The translations under genes were made by a program, and so were the position numbers. A model generated the notes under the pieces. That model did no database searches. It was not told where the DNA came from and was given only the letters and a program-made list of their open reading frames with translations. Shown piece by piece: positions 1 through 6,432 of a stretch of DNA of 7,026 nucleotides (its first letter is position 1; every line of letters starts with the position of its first letter). The DNA is from Alphaproteobacteria bacterium (GTDB lineage Bacteria > Pseudomonadota > Alphaproteobacteria > Sphingomonadales > Sphingomonadaceae). Location of the stretch: NCBI GenBank assembly GCA_018970965.1, contig JAGWVG010000089.1, positions 1 to 7,026 on the forward strand. Reading direction: 5' to 3'.

Positions 1-1158
1 AAAATAATAGCCGGGGATATTGTAGGCCGGATCAATGAAGTAGCTGAAATCTTCGGCACCCATATTGGTCTGCTGGAAGGGAACAACCACGCCCGGGCCT
101 AAGCGTTCAGCCAAGGCTGCATTTAGGCGGCGGGCAAGAGTGCCGTCATTGATGGTTACGGGCGTGCTTTCAGACACCGTTACATCGGGCAGGCGGTTCT
201 CAGCGACGCCATGCGCACGGGCAGTATTAACTGCGACGCGCTTGATGGCATCAATCAGCATATTGCGTGTTTCGCGGCTGTTGGCACGGACAGTGATCTG
301 CAAATTCACCTGCTCGGGAATGATATTGTGCTTGGTGCCGCCATGGAATGCGCCGACCGTAATAATGCCCGGGTCAAGCGGGCCTTTTTCACGGCTGATG
401 ATGGATTGCAGGCCAACGACAATTTCTGAAGCAATGTAAATAGGGTCGCGGCCAAGATTGGGGGCCGCACCATGTGTGCCCACGCCGTAAACTTTGATGT
501 CTACGCTATCCGCGGAAGAATATTGGATGCCTTCGGCCGCGGCGATATGCCCAGTGGGCATTTCGGCCGCAACATGGAAGGCAAGGGCGTAATTGGGCTT
601 GGGAAAGCGCGTGTACAGCCCATCCTTTAGCATGGCAGCGGCGCCGCCCACACGTTCTTCAGCCGGCTGCACGATGAAAAGAACTGTGCCCTTCCAACGG
701 TCTTTCAGAGCGGCCAATTGACGCGCGGTGCCAACCATCGATGTGATATGCGTGTCATGTCCGCACGCGTGCATCACGGGCATTTCAAGGCCGTCAACGC
801 CCACTTGGCGGACCTTGGAGGCATTGGCGAGGCCTGAGCGTTCTTCCAGTGGAAGACCATCCATATCTGCGCGCAGCAAAACAACCGGGCCGTCGCCGTT
901 TTTCAAAACGCCGACAACGCCCGTGCCGCCTACTTTTTCAGTTACAACCATGCCCGGAACGGCGCGTAATTCCTTGGCCATACGGGCTGAGGTGTTAAAT
1001 TCGCGGAAGGAAAGCTCTGGGTTGCGATGGAAATAGTCCCACAGCGCGCCCAGTGATTTGTCGTAATCTGCCTTGATGGCGGGCGCATAATCTGGGGCTG
1101 CAAAAGCAGGGCCTGCCAGAAGGGCGCAACCCGCCGCCATGAGAAATGCTTTGCGCAT
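1..1158 (-). CDS. Exported M20-family (M20D-type) amidohydrolase, 3' end cut by window edge
   Basis: This is a metal-dependent amidohydrolase/peptidase of the hippurate hydrolase / N-acyl-amino-acid hydrolase kind, which cleaves an amide bond to release an amino acid. The substrate cannot be read from the sequence. I translated 386 codons from position 1158 to the left edge with no stop. Residues 1-20 form a signal peptide (hydrophobic core, ending AFA-A), so the enzyme is probably periplasmic. Visible M20 motifs are ADMDGLPLEE (97-106), MHACGHDTH with putative metal ligands Cys132 and His134 (129-137), the glutamate pair QPAEE (164-168), AFHV with His195, a dimerisation ('lid') domain beginning near GTHGAAP (227-233), and MGAEDFSYF (366-374). 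The final metal-binding His expected near the C-terminus lies outside the window. The start at 1158 is preferred over the in-frame ATG at 1140 because GGGAGG (1167-1172) sits 8 bases upstream. It is transcribed divergently from the plus-strand cluster. The family call is firm; the specificity is unknown. Confidence 0.93.
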   Translation of the reverse strand, partial: MRKAFLMAAGCALLAGPAFAAPDYAPAIKADYDKSLGALWDYFHRNPELSFREFNTSARMAKELRAVPGMVVTEKVGGTGVVGVLKNGDGPVVLLRADMDGLPLEERSGLANASKVRQVGVDGLEMPVMHACGHDTHITSMVGTARQLAALKDRWKGTVLFIVQPAEERVGGAAAMLKDGLYTRFPKPNYALAFHVAAEMPTGHIAAAEGIQYSSADSVDIKVYGVGTHGAAPNLGRDPIYIASEIVVGLQSIISREKGPLDPGIITVGAFHGGTKHNIIPEQVNLQITVRANSRETRNMLIDAIKRVAVNTARAHGVAENRLPDVTVSESTPVTINDGTLARRLNAALAERLGPGVVVPFQQTNMGAEDFSYFIDPAYNIPGYYF

Positions 1159-1166
1159 AAATGTTT

Positions 1167-1172
1167 CCTCCC
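1167..1172 (-). promoter_or_regulatory. Ribosome binding site of the M20 amidohydrolase
   Basis: On the minus strand this reads GGGAGG, 8 bases before the ATG at 1158. It decides the start in favour of 1158, which also keeps the basic N-terminus (MRK) of the signal peptide. Confidence 0.7.
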
Positions 1173-1254
1173 ATTGTTTTGATTCCCGCATCATGGCCTG
1201 TCTGGGAAAATGAGGCCAGCCCCTTATCATTTCCGATTTTGAAACTCTGACCAT

Positions 1255-1282
1255 TTGCCAGTCTGTTATGCCGCGATATAAG
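1255..1282 (+). promoter_or_regulatory. Candidate sigma-70-type promoter for the plus-strand cluster
   Basis: TTGCCA (1255-1260) and TATAAG (1277-1282) are separated by 16 bases and resemble -35 and -10 elements. They lie about 30 bases before the GTG start at 1314, in an AT-richer spacer between divergent genes. This is assigned by eye from consensus similarity only. The M20 gene on the other strand must have its own promoter in this spacer, but I could not pick one convincingly. Confidence 0.4.
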
Positions 1283-1299
1283 GGGGCAGTAATTTTTTA

Positions 1300-1307
1300 G
1301 GGGGGAG
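1300..1307 (+). promoter_or_regulatory. Ribosome binding site supporting the GTG start at 1314
   Basis: A purine run reading GGGGGGAG ends 6 bases before GTG 1314. There is no competing ATG nearby, and this start places the transmembrane segment at residues 8-27, so the GTG start is well supported. Confidence 0.65.
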
Positions 1308-1313
1308 TTAAAC

Positions 1314-2213
1314 GTGTCAGCCCAATTGTCTGAATATTTGCCGTACATTGTGCTGGGTGCCGGTGTGGTTTTGATTGCGCTGTGGGCGCTGCTTGGCCGA
1401 TCATCAGCTGAAAAGTCTGAGGTGGTAGCTGAACAGGCTGTGCCAGAAGCTACCGTATCTGCATCCAAGGCAAAGGCGCCTGCCAAGGCGGCTGCCAAGC
1501 CGAAAGCGCCTTCAAAGGCCAAGGCCGCCAGCAAAGCGCCAGCAAAAGCCCCGGCCAAAAAGGCCGCTAAGGCAAAAGCTGCAGCGCCTGCCAAAAGCGT
1601 AACGAAGGCTGTTGCCGCGCCTGCCGCGAAGTCGGCCGCAAAAGCTGCGCCAAAGCCTAAGGCCAAGGCCGCAGCAAAGCCGGCGGCTAAGGCTGCAGCA
1701 AAATCTGCTGCGAAGCCTGCCGCGAAAGCTGCTGCCAAGGCACCGGCGAAACCTGCCGCCAAAGCTGCGGCCAAGCCCGCCGCTAAGGCCGCGGCTAAAC
1801 CTGCAGCCAAGGCCGCTGCTAAGGCTCCTGCCAAGGCAGCGACAAAGGCGCCTGTCAAAGCAAAGGCTCCCGCTAAGGCGAAAGCTCCTGCCAAGGCGAA
1901 GGCCGTTGCTGCAAAGCCTGCCAAGGCTGCCGCTCCGAAGAAGGCAGCTGCTTCCAAAGGCCCCGACAACCTCTTGTTGATTAAAGGCCTTGGTCCGAAA
2001 TTGAACACGATGTTGAAAGATCTTGGCGTCACGCAATTCCGTCAGGTCGCTGGCTGGAGTGCCGCCGATATTGCCCAAATTGATAGCAAGCTGGGTAACT
2101 TTGCGGGTCGCATCGCGCGCGACAATTTTGTCGATCAAGCGCGCTTATTGGCCAAGGGCGACATTGCGGGGTTTGAGGCTGCCTATGGCAAGCTGGATGC
2201 CGGCGCCCGTTAA
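1314..2213 (+). CDS. Membrane-anchored Ala/Lys-rich (histone H1-like) protein with C-terminal helix-hairpin-helix-like domain
   Basis: A 299-residue protein of unknown function with three parts. Residues 8-27 are one hydrophobic membrane segment. Residues 51-215 are almost only Ala, Lys and Pro, built of AKxA tetrapeptides like the tails of histone H1-like bacterial proteins and the KPAA repeats of Pseudomonas AlgP. Residues 217-282 form a compact domain containing LLIKGLGPKL, GVTQFRQVAGW and FAGRIARDNFVDQA. This resembles the helix-hairpin-helix-like module found as a C-terminal extension of alphaproteobacterial NuoE and ribosomal protein L21. The strongly basic region after the membrane segment implies the bulk of the protein is cytoplasmic. 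Nucleic-acid binding near the membrane is a reasonable inference but is not shown. The gene starts with GTG behind a good ribosome binding site and ends 17 bases before envC, so the two are probably cotranscribed. Varied Lys and Ala codons and the conserved ends argue that it is a real gene. A long open frame on the opposite strand is only a by-product of its composition. Confidence 0.88.
   Translation: MSAQLSEYLPYIVLGAGVVLIALWALLGRSSAEKSEVVAEQAVPEATVSASKAKAPAKAAAKPKAPSKAKAASKAPAKAPAKKAAKAKAAAPAKSVTKAVAAPAAKSAAKAAPKPKAKAAAKPAAKAAAKSAAKPAAKAAAKAPAKPAAKAAAKPAAKAAAKPAAKAAAKAPAKAATKAPVKAKAPAKAKAPAKAKAVAAKPAKAAAPKKAAASKGPDNLLLIKGLGPKLNTMLKDLGVTQFRQVAGWSAADIAQIDSKLGNFAGRIARDNFVDQARLLAKGDIAGFEAAYGKLDAGAR
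1629..1859 (+). repeat. Degenerate 12-base (AKxA tetrapeptide) tandem repeat inside the H1-like protein
   Basis: From Lys106 to Lys182 a lysine occurs at every fourth residue without a break (20 lysines), usually as AKPA, AKAA or AKAP units. In DNA this is a 12-base period. The copies are not identical: Lys uses both AAA and AAG, and Ala uses all four codons, so the period is far cleaner in protein than in DNA. The repeat breaks after residue 182, where lysine spacing becomes 2 and 4. Confidence 0.85.
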
Positions 2214-2230
2214 GGAATAAACTCTTTCCC

Positions 2231-3421
2231 ATGCGCGGGCGTTTTTCCGCAAGTTTAGCATTGGCGTATATCTTGAGCTTCGGGGCAAGCCCCGCTGCTG
2301 GACAATCCCTTGCGGACCAGCGGCGGGAGCTGGCCTCGGCCCAAGCGCAAGCTGCGCGGGCTGCGCGCATTGCCACCCAATTAGACGCCCGGGCCAAAGC
2401 TGAATCTGGCGCAGCTGACGCGGCTGAGCTTCAAGCTGCCGCGCTCGCGGCGCGTGTTCAGCGCTTGGAAGCCGATATGGCAGCTGGCGAGGCGCGGTTG
2501 CACCTTATTGAGAAGCTGCGAGAACGTGTACGCGCGCGCCTCGCAGAGCAGCAACGCCCTGCGATCCGCCTGATGGCGGCTTTGCAAAGCTATGCCCGCC
2601 GCCCAGCGGCCCTAGCACTCGTGCAACCGGGATCTTTGTGGGATCTGGTGCATGTTCAGCTGATCCTTGCGCAAATTGCACCCGAGCTGCGCAAACGCAC
2701 GGCACATCTTCAAGCTGACTTTAACAACAAGCGGCGCTTGGAAGCCGCCGCGCGTGCGACGATTGACAAACTTGCCCAGAACCAGGCGCAGCTGCGTGCC
2801 GCCCAACAGGCCTTGGCGCAGTTGGAGGCCGCGCATCGCGCCGCTTCGTTGCAATTGGCGCAAGGGGCGATGTCCGCTCAAGATAAGGCCTTGGCGCTGG
2901 GAGAACAGGCGCGCGACATAATTGAACTGATTGATAAACTTGGCGAAGATTCGGTCCGGCTATCGCAATTGGCGACTTTGCCGGGGCCCGTCCTGCGGCC
3001 GAACCTGCCGGGTCGCGAGGCGCCTCCTGCTGCACAGCTTCTTGCAGAACCGGATAACAGCTTGGCGTACCGGCTGCCAGTAACGGGGCGACTGGTCGCT
3101 GGGCTGGGCGAGGCGGCGGCCAGTGGCGCGCGGGGTAAGGGCTTGGTGTTTGAAACCCGCGCTGGCGCGCAAATCATTGCGCCGCGCCGAGGAGTAATTG
3201 TGTTTGCAGGGCCGTTTCGCGGCTATGGGCAGATTGTTATTTTGGATCATGGCCGGGGGTGGACAAGCCTCATTACCAACATGTCTGTCCTTACCGTGCG
3301 CGTTGGACAGGCTGTAGGCGATGGCGCACCGATTGGCCGGGCGGGTAGCGGACGTCCCCATATCATTGTAGAGCTTAGGCGGGGCAGTCAGCCTGTAGAT
3401 ATCACCAAGCTCGTCTCCTAA
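2231..3421 (+). CDS. envC: EnvC-like murein hydrolase activator (degenerate M23/LytM domain)
   Basis: A 396-residue periplasmic protein. Members of this family bind and switch on cell-wall amidases at the division site rather than cutting peptidoglycan themselves. Residues 1-24 form a signal peptide (ASPAAG before QS). Residues 26-105 and about 155-250 are Ala/Gln/Glu/Arg-rich and coiled-coil-like, and a proline-rich linker leads to a C-terminal M23 fold at about 280-396 (GYGQIVILDHGRGW, VRVGQAVGDGAPIG, PHIIVELR). The zinc and catalytic positions are lost: the usual HLHFELR reads HIIVELR (His377 kept, second His replaced by Ile379), the usual AHLS reads TNMS (Asn350), and no HxxxD motif is seen. 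This pattern is expected for an EnvC-type activator. The start is the ATG at 2231; a purine stretch AGGA lies 14 bases upstream, overlapping the stop of the preceding gene, which is rather far for a strong site. Its position just before ctpA is the common alphaproteobacterial order. Confidence 0.88.
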   Translation: MRGRFSASLALAYILSFGASPAAGQSLADQRRELASAQAQAARAARIATQLDARAKAESGAADAAELQAAALAARVQRLEADMAAGEARLHLIEKLRERVRARLAEQQRPAIRLMAALQSYARRPAALALVQPGSLWDLVHVQLILAQIAPELRKRTAHLQADFNNKRRLEAAARATIDKLAQNQAQLRAAQQALAQLEAAHRAASLQLAQGAMSAQDKALALGEQARDIIELIDKLGEDSVRLSQLATLPGPVLRPNLPGREAPPAAQLLAEPDNSLAYRLPVTGRLVAGLGEAAASGARGKGLVFETRAGAQIIAPRRGVIVFAGPFRGYGQIVILDHGRGWTSLITNMSVLTVRVGQAVGDGAPIGRAGSGRPHIIVELRRGSQPVDITKLVS

Positions 3422-3490
3422 TCCGCGCTTTGTACAAGTCAGCGGTTTTAATCGCTCAGCTTTCCGGGTAGATGAGGCCACAAATCAGTT

Positions 3491-3495
3491 CAGGA
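3491..3495 (+). promoter_or_regulatory. Ribosome binding site that sets the ctpA start at 3502
   Basis: CAGGA lies 6 bases before ATG 3502. An in-frame ATG at 3472 would add ten residues with no signal-peptide character and has a weaker upstream sequence, so 3502 is preferred. Confidence 0.6.
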
Positions 3496-3501
3496 CCTGA
3501 C

Positions 3502-4839
3502 ATGGCGACTAAATTTTTGCGTGCCGCGTTGCTTGTTTCTGCTGTTGCGCTGGTTCCGGCTGCAACAGCGGGTATTGCGTCTGCCGACTTGACGATAAAC
3601 CGCGATATTGAGCGGTTTGTCGCTGTCTATGAGCGCGTAAAAACCAGCTATGTTGATAAGGTAAGCGATGAGCAGCTGATTAAGGGGGCCATTGATGGCA
3701 TGCTTGCCAGCCTTGATCCGCACAGTTCTTATCTCGACGCGCGTGATTTTAAGCAGATGCAAATCACGACAGACGGAAATTATGGCGGGCTCGGCCTAGT
3801 CGTGTCGATGGAAGATGGGGCGGTGAAAGTCGTTGCCCCGCAAGAAGACAGCCCCGCCGCCAAAATGGGCATCAAGCCCGGCGATTATATCACCCATTTG
3901 GATGGCAAGCTGCTTTACGGCGGGACGCTTGATCAGGCGGTGGACCAGATGCGCGGCGCGCCGGGAACGAGCATCAAGCTGACAATTGTGCGCCCAGGCC
4001 GCGACAAGCCTTTTGATGTGACAGTTACCCGCCAGATTATCGAATTAAAGCCTGTGAAATGGGAAGTGAAAGATGGTGTTGGCATTATCAACATCAATGG
4101 CTTCTCAAAGCAGACCGGGCAGATGACGCGTGCGGCGGTTGTTGCGATTGAAAAGGCGCTGGGCCGCCGGCCTTTGGGCTACATTATTGATTTGCGCTCC
4201 AACCCGGGTGGTTTGCTGGATCAGGCCGTTGAGGTGTCCGACGTATTTTTGGATCGCGTCGAAGTTGTCTCGCAGCGAGGCCGCGATAAGCGCGATATTG
4301 AGCGTTATTTTGCGCAGCCGGGCGATATGGCAGAAGGCCTGCCAATTGTGGTGCTGGTGGATTCCGGTTCTGCCTCAGCGGCCGAAATTGTCGCAGGTGC
4401 GCTGCAAGACCATCATCGTGCCTTGGTGATGGGTGAAAGATCCTTTGGGAAGGGGTCAGTCCAAACGCTGATCCCGCTGGATGATACGACGGCCCTGCGG
4501 CTGACCACTGCGCGCTATTACACGCCTTCGGGCCGATCAGTACAGGAAGGCGGGATTGAGCCGGACATTGCCGTGCCGCAGCTGAGCGACCCGGATTATA
4601 AGAGCCGCCCGCGCTTCCGCGAAGTTGATCTGGGCCGCCACCTCATCAACGAGGCGAAAGTGGACAACAGCGTATTAGAGGCTGATGATAAGCCAGACCC
4701 ACGCTTTACCCAGACGCCTGATGAGTTGAAGGCCAAGGGCATTACGGACTTCCAGCTTTATTATGCGCTGCAGACAGTCTCTCGATTGGGCAAGGCGCAA
4801 TTGGCGGCAGCGGCCCCGCGCAAGCTGGCCCGGAAATAA
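3502..4839 (+). CDS. ctpA: CtpA-type carboxy-terminal processing protease (S41 family)
   Basis: A serine protease of the envelope, 445 residues, which trims or degrades periplasmic and membrane-associated proteins from their C-termini. Residues 1-28 form a signal peptide (MATKFLRAALL, cleavage near ASA-D). An N-terminal helical part includes YVDKVSDEQLIKGAIDGML (50-68) and SLDPHSSYL (70-78). A PDZ domain spans about 95-180, with GGLGL at 95-99 and GIKPGDYI at 123-130. The S41 core follows, with LRSNPGG (231-237). The likely catalytic residues are Ser292 in SGSASAAE, Lys317 in GKGSVQ and Gln321. The Ser-Lys spacing of 25 and Lys-Gln spacing of 4 match characterised CtpB and Prc. The tail at 360-445 is typical of alphaproteobacterial members. 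An in-frame ATG at 3472 would give 455 residues, but the ribosome binding site and signal peptide favour 3502. It follows envC by 80 bases, leaving room for a promoter of its own, and precedes dsbB by 15 bases. Confidence 0.95.
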   Translation: MATKFLRAALLVSAVALVPAATAGIASADLTINRDIERFVAVYERVKTSYVDKVSDEQLIKGAIDGMLASLDPHSSYLDARDFKQMQITTDGNYGGLGLVVSMEDGAVKVVAPQEDSPAAKMGIKPGDYITHLDGKLLYGGTLDQAVDQMRGAPGTSIKLTIVRPGRDKPFDVTVTRQIIELKPVKWEVKDGVGIININGFSKQTGQMTRAAVVAIEKALGRRPLGYIIDLRSNPGGLLDQAVEVSDVFLDRVEVVSQRGRDKRDIERYFAQPGDMAEGLPIVVLVDSGSASAAEIVAGALQDHHRALVMGERSFGKGSVQTLIPLDDTTALRLTTARYYTPSGRSVQEGGIEPDIAVPQLSDPDYKSRPRFREVDLGRHLINEAKVDNSVLEADDKPDPRFTQTPDELKAKGITDFQLYYALQTVSRLGKAQLAAAAPRKLARK

Positions 4840-4840
4840 G

Positions 4841-4847
4841 GGAAGGG
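4841..4847 (+). promoter_or_regulatory. Ribosome binding site supporting the GTG start of dsbB
   Basis: GGAAGGG begins just after the ctpA stop codon and ends 7 bases before GTG 4855. It supports the GTG over the in-frame ATG at 4879, which would cut into the first membrane helix. Confidence 0.65.
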
Positions 4848-4854
4848 CAGAATT

Positions 4855-5325
4855 GTGACCAAATTTAATGCCGCGCGCATGCTGGCTTTGTTGGTTCCAT
4901 CTGCGCTGATGCTTGGGGCCTTGGGGAGCCAATATATTGGTGGGCTTTACCCTTGCGAAATGTGTCATTGGCAGCGTTGGCCGCATGAATTTGCTATTGT
5001 TGCAGCGCTGTTCGCTTTTGGGACGCGCAATCACCGCGCGGCCGTCATTTTAACAGTGTTGGCTGCATTGGGAATTGCAACAAGTGGTGCCCTTGGCGTG
5101 TTTCATGCCGGCGTGGAATATGGCTGGTGGCCGGGGATTACCAGCTGTTCCACAACGGCCAGCGCGACGACGCTGGAAGCAATTATGGCCGCGCCCGTCA
5201 TTCGCTGTGATACGCCGCAATGGACGCTTGCGGGTGTTTCCTTGGCTGGCTTCAACGCCATTTTCTCGATTGGCAGCGCGCTGGCGATTTTTGGGCTTTT
5301 GGCGCGCCGAGGCATTTCGGCATGA
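4855..5325 (+). CDS. dsbB: DsbB-family disulfide bond formation protein
   Basis: An inner-membrane thiol oxidase of 156 residues. Such proteins reoxidise the periplasmic thiol oxidase DsbA and hand the electrons to ubiquinone. Four hydrophobic segments are visible at about 9-29, 45-56, 63-84 and 126-150. The first periplasmic loop follows helix 1 and holds the CxxC redox pair Cys34-Cys37 in YPCEMCHWQRWPH, and the second loop carries Cys98 and Cys118 (TSCST and IRCDTPQW), giving the two pairs expected of the family. The length is normal for short alphaproteobacterial members. Translation starts at GTG with a good ribosome binding site. The stop codon overlaps the next start as ATGA, so translation is probably coupled to coq7. 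I see no separate dsbA in the window, so the partner is elsewhere. Confidence 0.93.
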   Translation: MTKFNAARMLALLVPSALMLGALGSQYIGGLYPCEMCHWQRWPHEFAIVAALFAFGTRNHRAAVILTVLAALGIATSGALGVFHAGVEYGWWPGITSCSTTASATTLEAIMAAPVIRCDTPQWTLAGVSLAGFNAIFSIGSALAIFGLLARRGISA

Positions 5326-5837
5326 ACCGCGCGGCAAAAGATGTGATGCTGCGTGTCGATCAGGCGGGCGAATATGGTGCAAAGCGCATCTACGCCGGAC
5401 AATTGGCTGTGCTGGGCGATCGTCACCCGATGAGCGCTGAGATCCGCCATATGGCCGCGCAAGAAGAAGCGCATCTATCGCGCTTCAACGCGCTGGTGGC
5501 AGAGCAGGGGGTGCGGCCCACATTACTGCAGCCCTTTTGGCATGTCGCGGGGTTCGCCTTGGGCGCGGCGACAGCGTTAATGGGCCCGGAAGCGGCGATG
5601 GCCTGCACTGCCGCAATTGAGACCGAAATTGACCGGCATTATAGCGACCAGCTGGACGCGCTGGGCGATGACGAACCAGAATTGGCCGATGTGATCCGCG
5701 AATTCCGTGATGATGAGCGGGAACATCATGATGCCGCGATTGCGGCCGGGGCGGAAAAGGCACCTGCCTATCCGCTTTTGTCGGCGGCTATTCGGCTCGG
5801 CTGCCGGGCGGCCATCCGTCTTTCAGAGCGGCTGTGA
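5322..5837 (+). CDS. coq7: COQ7-type demethoxyubiquinone hydroxylase
   Basis: A di-iron monooxygenase of 171 residues that hydroxylates demethoxyubiquinone, the penultimate ring modification of ubiquinone synthesis, acting at the cytoplasmic face of the membrane. The carboxylate and histidine ligands are all visible: Glu17 (AGEYGA), Glu48 and His51 (QEEAH), Glu100 (AAIETEIDRHY), and Glu132 and His135 (DEREHHD). The spacing is close to that of human COQ7, and the central segment PFWHVAGFALGAATALMG is the usual hydrophobic membrane-contacting part. The frame is open upstream into dsbB, but ATG 5322 gives the normal family N-terminus (MNRAAKDVMLRVDQAGEYG) and forms the ATGA overlap with dsbB. 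This short form is the alphaproteobacterial COQ7 and not the unrelated flavin hydroxylase UbiF used by enterobacteria. Confidence 0.95.
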   Translation: MNRAAKDVMLRVDQAGEYGAKRIYAGQLAVLGDRHPMSAEIRHMAAQEEAHLSRFNALVAEQGVRPTLLQPFWHVAGFALGAATALMGPEAAMACTAAIETEIDRHYSDQLDALGDDEPELADVIREFRDDEREHHDAAIAAGAEKAPAYPLLSAAIRLGCRAAIRLSERL

Positions 5838-5887
5838 TGCGCGTAATCGGCTGGACAACATCTTCAAACAGGCAGAAACTTACGGAC

Positions 5888-6259
5888 ATGCGACTCATTT
5901 TAGCCAGCCTCGCGGCGCTTCCGCTTCTTGTTCCCGCTATGCCTGCACAGGCGCAGCGGTCTGAACGCGTCTTGGTAATTTTCGGCAATGATCCTTGCCC
6001 CACCAATGCCAGTGGCGATGAAATCATCGTGTGCGCGCGGCGCCCGGAATCAGAACGCTATCGCATTCCGCAAGAGTTGCGCCCGCGTTCGCAAAACCCG
6101 CAAAATCAAAGCTGGGCTGTCCGCTCCCAGGCCGCGATGGATACAGGCCGCACCGGCACGGGCAGCTGTTCTGCCACGGGCGCTGGCGGGTGGACCGGTT
6201 GCTGGGCTGAACAAATGCGCCAATATAAGCAAGAGAAGAAGCAAAAGCCTGACAATTGA
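5888..6259 (+). CDS. Small exported protein with four cysteines, function unknown
   Basis: A 123-residue protein of no known function; it resembles small uncharacterised proteins I associate with sphingomonads. Residues 1-22 are a clear signal peptide (MRLILASLAALPLL, then PAQA before QRS), so the product is periplasmic. The mature part has FGNDPCPTN and GDEIIVCARRPESERYRIP near its start. A Gly/Ser/Thr-rich stretch follows with Cys94 and Cys105, then a Lys/Gln-rich tail. Four cysteines (37, 49, 94, 105) would allow two disulfides. The frame is open back to GTG 5834/ATG 5837, overlapping the coq7 stop, which would add 18 residues in front of the signal peptide. I prefer ATG 5888 for the signal peptide, although its ribosome binding site is weak. 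It lies about 50 bases after coq7 on the same strand and may be the last gene of the cluster. Confidence 0.75.
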   Translation: MRLILASLAALPLLVPAMPAQAQRSERVLVIFGNDPCPTNASGDEIIVCARRPESERYRIPQELRPRSQNPQNQSWAVRSQAAMDTGRTGTGSCSATGAGGWTGCWAEQMRQYKQEKKQKPDN

Positions 6260-6311
6260 GGCGAATTGCTGGCACGCGTCAATCGCGGCCGCTTGTTGAT
6301 TTTCGAGAAAT

Positions 6312-6388
6312 TGGTCGGGACGACAGGATTCGAACCTGCGACCCCCACACCCCCAGTGTGATGCGCTACCAGGCTGCGCTACGTCCCG
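6312..6388 (-). tRNA. tRNA-Pro, anticodon GGG
   Basis: On the minus strand the sequence folds as a full cloverleaf of 77 bases including an encoded CCA. The acceptor CGGGACG pairs perfectly with CGTCCCG. The D stem is GCGC/GCGC around an AGCCTGGTA loop. The anticodon stem TCACA/TGTGG holds the loop CTGGGGG, so the anticodon is GGG (6352-6354), reading proline codons CCC and CCU. The T arm is GCAGG-TTCGAAT-CCTGT. The discriminator base is A at 6315, followed by CCA at 6312-6314. Proline tRNAs commonly start with C1-G72, as here. It lies between the plus-strand cluster and the minus-strand ABM gene. Confidence 0.97.
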
Positions 6389-6400
6389 ACCGGAGGCGCG

Positions 6401-6429
6401 GCTTTACGCTGCACCCGGCGGCTTGGCAA
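6401..6429 (-). promoter_or_regulatory. Candidate promoter of tRNA-Pro
   Basis: On the minus strand TTGCCA (6424-6429) and TAAAGC (6401-6406) are 17 bases apart, and the -10-like box ends 12 bases before the mature tRNA 5' end. This is a typical distance for a tRNA with a short leader. The -35 box matches the TTGCCA proposed at 1255-1260. It is consensus similarity by eye only. Confidence 0.4.
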
Positions 6430-6432
6430 GGC

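Noticed and set aside
995..2032. Long minus-strand open frame of 345 codons opposite the Ala/Lys-rich gene
   Set aside because: It is a product of the GC-rich 12-base repeat: the complement of Ala/Lys codons rarely forms stops and gives an Ala/Phe/Gly/Leu-rich string. It also runs into the divergent spacer and the M20 gene.
1512..2138. Second minus-strand open frame of 208 codons over the same repeat
   Set aside because: It gives an Arg/Ser/Leu/Cys/Gly-rich low-complexity product with no domain, again a shadow of the repeat tract.
3436..3460. Hairpin AGCG...CGCT between envC and ctpA as a terminator
   Set aside because: It has only four base pairs and no T-run after it, too weak to call.
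3472..3501. Upstream ATG for ctpA
   Set aside because: The extra ten residues (MRPQISSGPD) do not suit a signal peptide, and the better ribosome binding site precedes 3502.
5834..5887. Upstream start (GTG 5834 / ATG 5837) for the exported protein
   Set aside because: It would put 18 polar residues before a well-formed signal peptide. ATG 5888 begins exactly with the basic n-region. It remains possible because of the overlap with the coq7 stop.
6285..6292. GCGGCCGC palindrome after the exported-protein gene
   Set aside because: A GC-rich octamer of this kind occurs by chance. The flanks do not extend the pairing into a convincing stem and no T-run follows.
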